Shown here in pieces: positions 1-11,219 of a DNA stretch of 64,000 nucleotides (positions are counted from its first letter, which is position 1; each line of letters starts with the position of its first letter). This DNA is from Heliopora coerulea (Eukaryota; Cnidaria; Anthozoa; Scleralcyonacea; Helioporidae). The position numbers and the translations under genes were made by a program. The notes under the pieces were generated by a model. The model ran no database searches. It worked only from the letters and a program-made list of their open reading frames with translations, and was not told where the DNA came from. The stretch covers positions 986,501 to 1,050,500 of the forward strand of contig JASJOG010000002.1 in NCBI GenBank assembly GCA_030142905.1, read 5' to 3'.

Positions 1-363
1 GGTCAATAACAAATGTATGATTCTGAGCACTAAAAAAGATTTCAATATTCTGTCTTCATGTCTATTCTATGAGTCTGTATTTTTATTGATCTGTCTGTGT
101 CTAAGCATGAGAGGATTGAGTAGCTTTTTCGTTAAAATTTATAGACAGAAGCACTTGCAAAATTCTCCAAATTTATAAATTCTCGTCTGACGGTTTCTGA
201 AAATTAAATACAGTATCTCCGGCATTAACAGAATTTCGACGGAATGTGAAGTAGCTCAATACCATATTGTCGAAATCAACAAAGAAAATACGAAAATCCA
301 TTAGGACGAGTAGTGTCCAAAATGTGTTTTGTGTCTGTATGTCTGTTTTGTTGGTCTGTCAGT

Positions 364-480
364 CTATCCTATCTATCTATCCATCTATCTATCTATTCAT
401 CTATCCATCTATCCATCTATCCATCTATCCATCTATTCATCTGTCCATCTATCCACCTATCTAACTATCCATCTATCAAT
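364..480. repeat. Tetranucleotide microsatellite (TATC/CATC family)
   Basis: Tandem CTAT and CCAT units with scattered substitutions. All three plus-strand reading frames stay open here and give Ile/Tyr/Ser/Pro-rich translations, which are artefacts of the repeat. Seen directly. Confidence 0.9.
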
Positions 481-691
481 CAGTCTGTCAATATATCAAT
501 CAATCAATTCATCAATCATTGAAGAAGTTGGTCAGTCTCTTTGTTCTTTTCTCTTTCTAAATAGCCGTGGCCAAATACTAAGCTGACAAAAATGTTTTAA
601 AAGTGTAAAAGTGTCTAAATTGCTCTTTGTGCCCTCAGTAAAAAACAGAAATAATGCTTCTTTAAAGTTTACCTTAGTAAATCAACGCTTA

Positions 692-1675
692 CTATGACAT
701 TTGCCCATTGGGTCTAGTTGCTTTACCTGAAGTTCTACTCGTTCCAGTTGCTGCTGTAGAGGTCGTGATTTCTCTCTTGAAAAGACTGTTCTGTATTTCG
801 TCACGGTAATCCTTGTTCATGAGAAGTACCAAGACTGGGTTGATGGCCGACGATGAAGTCAAGAACACAGTTATGGTGCTCCAAAATTTTAATGGAAACT
901 CTATGGGGACATCAAGGATCGAAAGTAAAGAGTAAACGAGAAAAGGCCCTAAACTCCACCAAGCGGTTATTATCAGCATTAGCATGAGGATACTAAGTTC
1001 GTAACTCCGGTGCACAAATTCGTTGGTTCCACGGCTGGACTGCTCACGATGTCTCAGGCTTCGCACTTTCCTTATGATGCTCAGGTAGCATACTGTGGTC
1101 ACAAGGAGTGGTATAAATTGAATGGTGTTCAAAATGGATATGTGTATCCTCTCCTTGCTCTTATCTTCCCAGAAATGGTCGCATGTCATGGCATCCGTGT
1201 GCCTTATCACGAACGATAATGGCATCGATATAGCAAAGTAACCAAGAAACCACGTAATACCAATAATGAAGTAGGTCGCTCGTTTGGACAGCACGTAAGA
1301 TGAGTGAATTTGTAAGAATCTCACCATCCCGAGGTCAGCAACAGTGACAATGGAAATGATTACGAACGTTTCCCGAACGGGAATAATGTACTTGCATGTC
1401 CAGTCACTAACATCCAGTCCGACAGTATATTCGGTAATTTGAATGGGAATGAAGAATGCTATTACGCCCAGGTCGGCTACAGCTAGGTTGAGGATGAACG
1501 AATTGGTGGTGTACTTTTTTCGAATGTTCTTCCTCAGGCCAGCATGAATCACCATGACGTTGGCCACAAATCCAACGATGATTATAATACAAAGAGGAAT
1601 AAGTTGGTACTTTCGGAAAGCAGCCCGTTGCAGTTCCACAAACAAGATCCAAGCGTCAGAAGTCGAGTTATTCAT
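692..1675 (-). CDS. Class A (rhodopsin-like) G protein-coupled receptor, single exon
   Basis: An intact 327-residue open frame with seven hydrophobic segments in class A order. Recognisable landmarks are Asn39 in TM1, the LAVAD motif with Asp68 in TM2, Cys94 at the top of TM3 with a partner Cys165 in the second extracellular loop, Trp142 in TM4, Pro189 and Tyr197 in TM5, Pro244 in TM6 and Asn279-Pro280 in TM7. Two Asn-X-Ser/Thr sites sit at the extreme N terminus and a Ser/Thr-rich tail follows TM7. The protein should sit in the plasma membrane and signal through heterotrimeric G proteins; the ligand cannot be deduced. Two switches deviate: DRY reads Val-Arg-Phe (residues 118-120), and NPxxY reads NPVLV. 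The start is the first Met before TM1. Intronless receptors of this type form large families in cnidarians (established knowledge). Assignment to class A is firm; the subfamily is not. Confidence 0.9.
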   Translation of the reverse strand: MNNSTSDAWILFVELQRAAFRKYQLIPLCIIIIVGFVANVMVIHAGLRKNIRKKYTTNSFILNLAVADLGVIAFFIPIQITEYTVGLDVSDWTCKYIIPVRETFVIISIVTVADLGMVRFLQIHSSYVLSKRATYFIIGITWFLGYFAISMPLSFVIRHTDAMTCDHFWEDKSKERIHISILNTIQFIPLLVTTVCYLSIIRKVRSLRHREQSSRGTNEFVHRSYELSILMLMLIITAWWSLGPFLVYSLLSILDVPIEFPLKFWSTITVFLTSSSAINPVLVLLMNKDYRDEIQNSLFKREITTSTAATGTSRTSGKATRPNGQMS

Positions 1676-1782
1676 GGTCGGGAAAATTCCTAGCTTTTAT
1701 TACCCTGCAATAGTAAGGAGCAACTATTCAAGCCAATAAAACTAAAACCTTTTGAAAAACTTTGACAATTTTCCGTTGCCAG

Positions 1783-2370
1783 CAGTGGCGCAATTATAGG
1801 GTGGGAAGGGTGGATAAAATCCACGGGCCTTGAACAAATGGTATTAATTAGGGATTCCCATGCATTTTTTGATGTCATAATTATCGAATCCTAGTCACAG
1901 TGGTGAGAGACGCGTGCACTACCACTGTGCTCGAATAAAGTTTATAAAAAAAATAAAAGAATAATTAAGGCAAAAATTTGATCCCCCACCTCTTTGATAA
2001 TAGATCTATTTATGTGTGACAAATTTAGCAAAGAATGATAGTGATTGGGCGAGAGAATTTTCACTGAAGTCCCCTGAACACTACTGATAAAATTCTGTAC
2101 TGCGATTCGACTCCTTGTGTTTTAAAGCTCCCCTGTGAGCTGCTTCCGTATTCTAATAGATAGTTAGTAGTAACAGAACTTTTTGAACAGAATAGTATCA
2201 GGCAATTCTGCTGTCATTTTAAGAATAATGTTGAATATCAATCACTTTTGTTTAACTAACATCTTCAAATTGCCATCCACACGTCTTCCGTATCGTTGGT
2301 ATCGGCCATGATAGGGCCCATCAAGTAATCTACCACAGAAGCCCCAGACGCCAACCTAATTGCGCCACTT
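1783..2370. mobile_element. Non-autonomous hAT-like MITE, 588 bp
   Basis: The left end starts CAGTGGCGCAATTA and the right end finishes TAATTGCGCCACTT, an inverted match over 13 of 14 positions. The 8 bases outside the left end (GTTGCCAG, 1775-1782) and outside the right end (GTTGCCAA, 2371-2378) agree at 7 of 8 positions, which fits the 8-bp target duplication of hAT elements. The CAGTGGCG terminus is also typical of that superfamily. No coding frame is visible inside. The superfamily is inferred from ends and duplication length only. Confidence 0.75.
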
Positions 2371-2378
2371 GTTGCCAA

Positions 2379-5220
2379 TAAACATAAGCAATATTTACAG
2401 CATAAACTCTGCGACTCACACTCCCTAAAAGATTAATCCCGGTATGATTTCGATTTTAAGCAGTTCTCTAAAAGAGAAACTCTTACGAATTATGCAAATG
2501 AACAATGCCGCAGTATGTTATAAAAAAAGGTACATTTAAGTGTAATATGTCTGATTTGTATAACCGTGTCGTTTATACTTACTAATTTATGGTTGGCTAA
2601 TTAAACATTATGTTCCTGCATGAGTCAAAGTAGGCTTTTTCCACATATCATTACAACATGACGTAACTTGAAAACGATTGTTGTGCATAGAAAGTTCACA
2701 CTACAGTTTTAAAATAAATGCGTGAATATATATAAATACTCCTTTTTTTCTGCAGCATGATCCTTCTCCGATATTGTGAAAACAGTTTACGTACATTCCT
2801 TTGAAAGTTGTAATACTTTCTGATAAGGACGTACCACTTCGCACAAAGTTTACTTTTGCCTTTTTATGGGAACTGATTATTCAGCCATCAATGAACGGGA
2901 GGATATAAAATGCAAAATGTTGTGAACAAGCAAAATCCGTTCCCCATGTAACTTTCAAAGTATGCAGGTAACAGTGAACTTTTTCGTATGAATTGGAGTT
3001 ATTTTTCGGTAGCGGTTTCTTCATACACATTGTATACAGTGGTTGAAATTTGGGCGAAGAAGGCCTTCGGTAGGGTACGCCGCAGACCATCTTGAATAAA
3101 GAAATGAAAGACTTTAAGGTAATTGGAATATCATTTTTTGAAATATTATGATTTTCCGTCGAAAATTCTTATCATAGTTAGGGAAATGTATCATGCCAGA
3201 ATATGTGTGAAAGGGAAATATTTGGCGACGTGGAGGCGAGATACTTTGAATTTTATAATTTATTACGTTTGAAGTAAATTGGATACTGGGTAAGTACATG
3301 TAGAACATGACTACTTGGTCTACTGACTGCTGTGTACTGGATTGGAATTCCAAAATAAAATGTCTGTCGGAAACCAACTGAAAAACTTTACAAGTACTGT
3401 TTGATGATAATTATACCTATAAAGAGTTGTTTAGAAAAGTTAGTTAAAGTGATGGTTGAAGTTACATCTGTTTTGATTATCGTTAAGCCATCTAAAAAAG
3501 ATTAAGTTTTACTAGGATTTCCTTTGACGTAGAGGAAGAAGTAATACGATGAACTTATACAAATCTAGGAAAACAGGACCGTGATTATTAAACCAAATAC
3601 TCGAACTGCTCATAACAATTTTCCAGCAAATAAATGACTACTTGTGAATTTACCGATAACTCTACTCCTAAGAAAATTATTTAAACCAAAGGACCCACAT
3701 CAAGATGTTTTTGCTAGACGTTATTTTTTCTGAATTTGTAATCTAAAAAAAACTTTAGAAGGATGATTCTAAAATCAGTAGACTGTTAAAAATTACGAAA
3801 ACCCAGGGGCCCATTGAAAAACACATGTTCAGCAACACGAGTTCAACCTGAATACACTTTTTTTTATGATCAACACGAACAGTTAGTAGTTAAAAATTAA
3901 AAACCATTTTTTCGAAAACCCTGAAATAACTAAAACTCCTAAATTGTTGAACGACTTTGACCCTTACTGACCTTCCTGCCGACAGTTAACTCGTACGATT
4001 AACTCTAAAAGTTCTGAAAGTCTGTCCTCTGCACTACTAAAAGAAAGCAATCGAGCGCATATGTCATATATAAAACGTATGACAGCAGTCAGTGGGTAAA
4101 TAGGAGATTATCTGTTTCCTGGTTGTAGCCAGAAACAAAATAAAATACAACAGTAAAGAACAAATCACTTTTCATATTCGATACGTTTTGATTACTTAAA
4201 TGTGAGAAAGACTAAGGACAAGTCATGAAAATCATAATACTCCTCAGTTTCTGTTTGTTAGAAATTAGCAAGAGAGAAGATTCCCATTTACGTCACACTT
4301 TAATTGGCAAGATTTAGAACAAAGGCTGAGCATTTTTCATAAAAAGTGTAGTTAATTCATCGGGAGACGACACTCTCTTGACGTGCCCCTAATAATCCCG
4401 CCATTCATCAATCCTTGCAGAACAGAATAAAAACTGCGTATGCACCATAACCCTCCCTGATCTGGTAGACATTTTTACCCTGTTAACCATCGAGACTAAT
4501 TTTGATGAATAAGAGTTCAAAATCCCTGCGTACGCCCAAGTTTTACTTGACGACGTCGTGTGAAGATTTTTCCCAGGACTTGTTCTACGAATACATTTTC
4601 TTTTAACGGATGTGCCGACGGACGAATATAATCTGTACGATAAGATCTCGAAAACCCCCTGCGGTTCAGCAGGAGTATGATAACTTTGGAATAGAGAAAA
4701 CCAGTTAGGCCAGAACATTGAACTAAACTGGTCTCTTTTTTTGTACCACGTGAACTGTCAGGACATTCTATTCCTAAAACGACAGACAAATTTCATCGAC
4801 GGTGTATTCCATTTTACTGGGGAAATTGTTCGCGATGAGCAAGTCCTAAGATCTCAACAAAGAAACCACTTGTTGATATTCAATAATAGAATTTCATTTC
4901 TTTCTTGGCCTTTTATACATCAGTTTAAAAAAAAAAATCATACGTGGGGTGTACAAAACAAATGGCGTCAATAATTGATTCAGTTAGTTGAAGTGGCTGA
5001 GGAACCGGGCCCACAAAAGGGCTATAACCATGCATGAATTACAATGTGAAGAAATAATCATGACAGTGGACGAGCCAATTGAGTTTACAGAATGCCGGGT
5101 GGATCCACGTTGGATTTTGTCGTTGAAAATCAAGCTTTAATGAAGCCATTTCTGTTAGGAACTCCCTAGAAACGAGCTAATTTCTACATATTCATAGCAA
5201 AAGAGATGACGAATTTTACA
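2379..5220. other. Unassigned AT-rich sequence
   Basis: No open frame with recognisable family features, no long inverted repeat and no simple repeat array was found by eye. Small exons of a host gene could be missed here. Confidence 0.4.
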
Positions 5221-5577
5221 TTAAACCATAATCCTTTGCAAGCAGTAAACGATGTATCTGAATGATAGATAGGAAGACATGGTTTCAAAAACCTTATTAA
5301 ATTTGGCCAGAGAAATCTCTAATTGACTGCGTTCATAGTCATAGTAACATGTCGCATATTCTTTTGCGGTTGTCGGAACTGATATGCGTTTGCGAGAATA
5401 CATCTTTTTCAGTTCCGTTAGTTGTGCTCGCTCCAGTTCAAACCAAATCCCACTCCCATCCTGACACCGCATGTCGTAAGTGGATCCAAAGTCAGTCGAA
5501 TTCAGTTCCATACTCGTTACTACCCAGTCATGTTGCGTATACACTGTCCAGACTCGCATCCAAGTTTGTTGATCCAT
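5221..5577 (-). CDS. Unrecognised 118-residue open frame
   Basis: An uninterrupted minus-strand frame with a balanced, non-repetitive composition (several Trp, Cys and charged residues, a central segment DGSGIWFELERAQLTELKK). It resembles no family I can name. It may be a chance frame, an exon or a remnant of a mobile element. No splice context was resolved. Confidence 0.2.
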   Translation of the reverse strand: MDQQTWMRVWTVYTQHDWVVTSMELNSTDFGSTYDMRCQDGSGIWFELERAQLTELKKMYSRKRISVPTTAKEYATCYYDYERSQLEISLAKFNKVFETMSSYLSFRYIVYCLQRIMV

Positions 5578-5599
5578 ATCAGATCAGATTCCGTTAATT

Positions 5600-8500
5600 A
5601 AAACACACCATATGGTTGAGTGTTTCGTCGCAATATCAACAGTCGGTTAGACCCTGTTTGCTAAAATGGCAACTGTGACAAATGTCAGAAGGGTCGGTTC
5701 ACTTATGTGCTGAATGGATCGGTCAAGTTGGCTCGTGGGAAAAAAAATATTCAAACACTGTACAGTTTCAGTCAAAACACTTGACATTGTCGAGCTCTCG
5801 TATTAGAAGTGTCGCAGTTTTTGCGGTTTTATTTAAACACAAAGATGATATGTGTCAATTGATACAATGAGTTTCGGATGTAAGCATCGCTAGGCTGTGA
5901 TTGTGTACCGTGTAGAAACCAGTTCACCAATGAACGAATTGATTGTATAAAGCTCGTGTGTACGCAGCAGATGAGAGAGATGTGTGATGTTGTAATAATA
6001 TGTACATAATAGTGGAACAGACCCGGAGGAAATTGCTTTCGAGATGATATTCAGATGGCATAGCGTCAGACTTGATTACTTATCTGTTTAACTCATTCCT
6101 TCCGAGACGATCGGACCGACACTTTTCATCTGCCTGATAAAATCGTCTGGCATTTGCAAGAATAAAATAATCTGACGTTAACCAGAATTAAATAGTCAGA
6201 CGTAAGCCAGAATCAATTAGAAAAAACTAACATACTGGAATTGGTTGATGTTGCTGCATACTGATGGTGGATTTGCATTTCACATGTTTTCCATTAAAAG
6301 TGCTTCATTAGTTTAAACAAGGGCAAAATTAGGAAGGAGTTTACGATAGTACCCTATGCGCTTTAGATACGAGAACTGTATTTTTAGTCCCTTTTAGCCA
6401 CTTTCAACTGTATCGTGCCGTGGCAACGGGCTTAAAAGGCATATTTAGAGTGAATGTTTCTTTCTGCGTGAAAACAGATCAGTTTCCATGATACGTCCTG
6501 ATTTTGAAATCCGTATATTGCCCACTTTAAAGGCTTATGTTAACATTTTATTAACCTAAAAAGTACTAATTCGACATACCCCAAAATTGTGCATATCGTA
6601 TGCTCTTCTGAAACTCTGTAATGTATTGGGAAATTTTATGGTTAAAATGCTTAACATTCCAACCGTCAACAAATCATGTGTTTCTTAACTTTTACGTTTA
6701 TCTGGATGATTGATGAACCATTTTGAAAAATTTTAAATTGCAAAGCAAGGCGACTTTTTTGCTTTGTTTTGTAACTAAACAAGTGTTTCGAAGCACAGAT
6801 GGGCCGGAAAAAATAAAGGACACACGTAAAAAATGTGTCAAAGATAATTAGAAATTCATAACAATAGTGTTCAATTCTCAGTAATTCGACGATAATCTTT
6901 CCACAATTATTTTTTTTGTGTGTGTGTGTGTGTGCACGAGTGTTTCAGGTTTACAGGACGACGTCAATAATGTTAATTAAATTAAAATAACATTGGTTCC
7001 TAAGGAAAACATAACCTTCCAAGTCTAGACTTCCCAACACTCGACACTCCACAAGGTCATGGTCAAGTTAGCGTTTTAGCGCGCTTGTGACGACAATGAA
7101 ATTAATGTCGAAATACCAGACAGGCATTTAACAGGTTGGAAAAGTCAGTCGGGTCGTTTAATGCTGCTGATAATGGGAATATGCAAATACTCTAGATTGT
7201 ACAGTATTCACCGTGCAGTGTTGAAGGTGAACGAAGAAAACATCGCTTTGCTTCTGATTCATTCTATCCACCTAGGAATCTGTTATTCAATCAGGGGTAG
7301 AGAAATCACTAACGGATGAAAATTCTTTCATATTTTTCCCAAGGGTGATTCGAAATTTACTATTATTTACTAGTCTGTAGAATTCGGGTATTAGCACTTT
7401 ATTTTATTCCAGACACAATTCTGTACCAAAACTATCCCGAAACACAAGAGAAAAACGTTGACTTGTACTTTTAATCATAATACTTTGTTCCCAGTAAACG
7501 TTGTATCTTGTTGAATTATATGTAGACAAAATTTTAAAAAGACAAAACTTCGAAAGACGAAAAACATTTCCTGCTTAATTTGTCAAATAGTCTTCCATAC
7601 ATAAAAGCTAATTTGAGTTGGTTAAGCATTGTCATTAACTCTATAGCCGCCACCATTTTCTATACCATGGACGCTCCCAGAATAAGAATTCTGATAGCGA
7701 GAACTTACCAACAAAGACGATTCTGCAGCCCCGTTATAGCAAAATAGAAATTTCCCATGGACAAAGTCACATTCTTGCAATTAGTAAATCTGTTAGCCCT
7801 GGGGAGGGTGCCAAAGGCCATCTCCCAAAAATTGATAGTGGAGTGTGTTTCAATTTTGATTTCATTGAAATAAGATTTCCGTGTTTTTAAGCCTGAGAAT
7901 TTACTGTTGTTCGAAATCAAAATTTGGTATCCTCAGGCTTACATAGGTATTAAAACAACTTATCTCTGTACTGTGCGCGATAGGATACTCAGAGACTATC
8001 GCAAACCGATCTCTACGAGGCGACGCGACAGTCATGTTTAAATATTTTGATGCGATTTATGCGCGGGCTTCTGCTGTCGCGTCGAGGATTTTCAATATGT
8101 TCGATTATATCGTGGCGTGGAGCAATGGTGGGCCGTCTACGCCGGTGGCACAAGGATTACTGTAAAATCCAACCGATAAGATTGTACAACATATGGTTAG
8201 TTAAAATTACCTACGATAGTGCGTCTACATGAGTCATCTTCTCTCGAGACGAGTCCTGCCCTGGTTGAGATATGTCTCATTATGAATGAGTTAATTTCGG
8301 AACCATTTCATCCGTGTCTTCAATACAGAGATGAAGTGTCATTTCACAGTGAAAACTCCATGTAAATTCTAGTGCATGATTAGTGTCAGAATTAATACTT
8401 GCATCATAGAGTAATCATATGATGAAATTTGGCAAAGTTGGATTATAATAATAAAATAAAGTTATGATTAACTATTAACGTTATGATGTATTATATCAAC

Positions 8501-10280
8501 AAGCATTGAGATGCTAACTCGCCTTTACACATGACCTAGGAAATGCCCCAGTTGTTCACGACTTAAAATATAAGTCAGCTTGTTCGATTAGCACAGTTTC
8601 GTAATTATTGTGCCTTTTGCAAGAATTTTTCAAACACTTACTGTTTAGGTAAGGAAAACCTTTATTACGTTTGTTATTCACAAATCGCTTTACATGCCAG
8701 TACTTATTCTACCAGCATTACCAAATTACCCAGTCTGGTATCTTGATCTAAGTTACTACATGAAAGTTTTCGGGCAATATCCTGTAAGAGATCCCATTTT
8801 AAGTAGATTTCGATTGCCACGTCACTGTACTGGTTTTTCGTTACTCGTCGTGTTGTTGCAAAATCCCAAAACACAAAGCCACCATGCATCTTGCTCTGGC
8901 ACATCACAATGTTTATCTCTTTATCACCATTTTAATTCATTATCATAACTGAACTTCGCCAATATTCGTCGTCATAATTGCCATACAATACCACAATATA
9001 ATATAACGCCCGTATTAACTTCGACACTAATCTTATGTGCCATTGTAAACACCTCAGGTTTTTCATCCTTGTTTAACTGCTAGTGACCAGAGCAAAACAC
9101 ATAAATCTGAGCAGCCATGTTGATCATGCCGTCTTCCGATCCTTATCTTGTTCTGGGCCTAAAATGTTTTTAGGTTAAACCCCGTAAAGTAATCATGTAA
9201 ACGAAAAATGGGCAATTCTCGTCCCATGCCCAAATCACTCATTTAAACGTACTTCCAAGTCTAATCTAATTGATTTTGCAAAACTAGAAAATTTTGATTG
9301 GTCACGCTTTTGAATCCACTTGTCCTCATCTCGAGAGTAATTGCTTGGGTGGCTTTGTAGTTAAAGTTTGCTAATCCTGTTTACAAGGCAAAATTGGGTG
9401 TAATTACAGATTTTTGTGGAGATGTTTTTAAGAGTCTAAGTCTAGAAAGAAAGTGGTTTCGATTTGAGCGAGCTTGAGTGGTTTTAACTTAAACCTTAAC
9501 ACATTGATTATATGTTTTCTTCTGAGAATCGCGTGCTTCTTTCTGATAAACGAATTCATTCAGCTGAATACAAGTGATTTTAAACACGGTGGCTGGCGAT
9601 ATTGCAAATAAGAGCCTTTTAACAGAAGAGATTAACCGATCTAAAAAGCCCACCTATAGCTTTTATGTAAAGGGTTCATAACTCATAACTGAAAGGTCAA
9701 CTTTTTGATTTTTATGTTCTCTCCCTGCTCTTCCTAGTCCTCGTGTATTTTTGACAAATTCAGAAGGCGCAAGTTGGTTAAGACTTAATTCATTTAACTC
9801 GCATTCATTAAATGTGAGACAGATCACGCCAAAAAAGCATACAGTATTGAAAATACGAGACATCTTTCTTACATTCTTTGATCGGTTGACAATCTGTTGT
9901 CTACGCATTTATATATTTGAGAAAGCGTAAACACTTAGTTTTTTATTAAGCCAAAATTTTTTATCAAGCATACGTTTCGAGGCCAAATTTTTCAGGGATC
10001 CCTGACAAAAGTCTACAAGAGTGAATGGACAGCACCGAACCAAGGTATGGAAGAAACTAAATTAATGCTATGAATGTTTTATTGAAGTTTCAGAACAGTT
10101 AATCCAAACGTCTGCCCAGCCTATGATAATCAAGCAAGCTTCGTTAATATTCGAGCTTACTTTTTATTTGACCTTTTGAATGCCAAGGACGAGTATGTAC
10201 GTCCTAAATAGAACTGGTTGGCATCCAAACGATCAAATGAAAGCAAAATATCTGAAAAAATGTAAATTGGATGTCTTCGT
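5600..10280. other. Unassigned AT-rich sequence
   Basis: No supported gene. Small items only: a (TG)n tract near 6919-6935 and an 11-bp inverted repeat CGACGCGACAG/CTGTCGCGTCG near 8022-8085. Confidence 0.4.
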
Positions 10281-11070
10281 ATGTAGTCATGTTCATTCAT
10301 TCATTTATTCATTCATTCATTCATTCATTCATTCATTCATTCAAGGTCTTTATTGAAATCATAGGGTAAAATAACATATCCTATGTAACAAATTTAAAGG
10401 AGTTGAAATAAATTAAAGTGCTACATTATACGTATAATACTGTTGTATTTTCATTTTAAAATTCATCGCTTATCACAATGGTTAACTTCAAAAAGTGCAC
10501 TAGAGTTGAATATTAAAAGACTCTAAGCCCTCTTTGTTGTCAGTGAACACAATTTAAACTCGATAGCACGCGCTAACTCGAATGCTTTAACCCATAAGTA
10601 CCATACGCAAGTTCAGATTGGTTACAAACACATGAAAATCCCTCTCAAAATTCTTAGAGTTCGTCTTACTGGTCGTCAAAAGTCAAATAAAAATGAAATA
10701 TGTGAAAAAGCTGTAAATTGGAAAGCTTTGTAAGAAGTCATTTTCTATTCTCGTTTTGATATTTCTTTAACCACAATGGTTAACCTCATCCAGTGAAGCA
10801 CGCTTCTTTCACTAACAAGGAACTTGAAATGAAATACTGCACTTGGCTTCACCTTGTGCAGTATTTAATTTCTCGTTGATTGCCAGTAACTCAATTCAAA
10901 TCCCAATGGCACACTCACTCGAGTGTTTTAACGTACTCGGCTTCACCTCGTGCTATATTTAGTTTGTCGACCATTTTCAGCGTACTCAATTTAAATCCCA
11001 ATGGCACACTCACGCGAGTGTTTTAAGCCACAAGCATCATGCACGAGCTCAGATTGGTCACAAACTGGGA
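10100..11070. repeat. Diverged multi-copy repeat block
   Basis: At least two diverged copies of a unit of roughly 300 bp follow one another. Markers recurring in order include CACAATGGTTAAC (near 10476 and 10770), a segment with TCAAATCCCAATGGCACACT (near 10895 and 11000), and CAGATTGGT.ACAAAC (near 10612 and 11050). The segment ATGAAATATGTGAAAAA with GTAAATTGGA recurs near 10235 and 10695. This looks like a decayed non-autonomous transposon cluster. The family was not identified. Confidence 0.55.
10288..10400 (-). mobile_element. 3' end of a non-LTR retrotransposon with (AATG)n tail
   Basis: Read on the minus strand, AATAAAGACCTTGAATG leads straight into an (AATG)n tract (10288-10342). A polyadenylation-like hexamer followed by a tetranucleotide tail is the usual 3' terminus of several LINE clades. 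A second copy with AATAAAGACTTATGAATG lies at 47564-47640. The body upstream is too diverged to place. Confidence 0.5.
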
Positions 11071-11099
11071 AAACGTACTAATAAAAATATTGGATTTTG

Positions 11100-11215
11100 T
11101 GCAGCTCGTCAGTGGCTAAGCTAAGCATAGCAACTGGTCATGCTTTGCAAATTTCAGATTATCTATGCATAGCAACTAGATCATGCTATGTAAATATAAA
11201 ATCATAGACCACTTG
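11100..11215. repeat. Short diverged tandem duplication
   Basis: The segments GCATAGCAACTGGTCATGCT (near 11126) and GCATAGCAACTAGATCATGC (near 11167) are adjacent and similar, about 41 bp apart. No function is apparent. Confidence 0.5.
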
Positions 11216-11219
11216 CACT

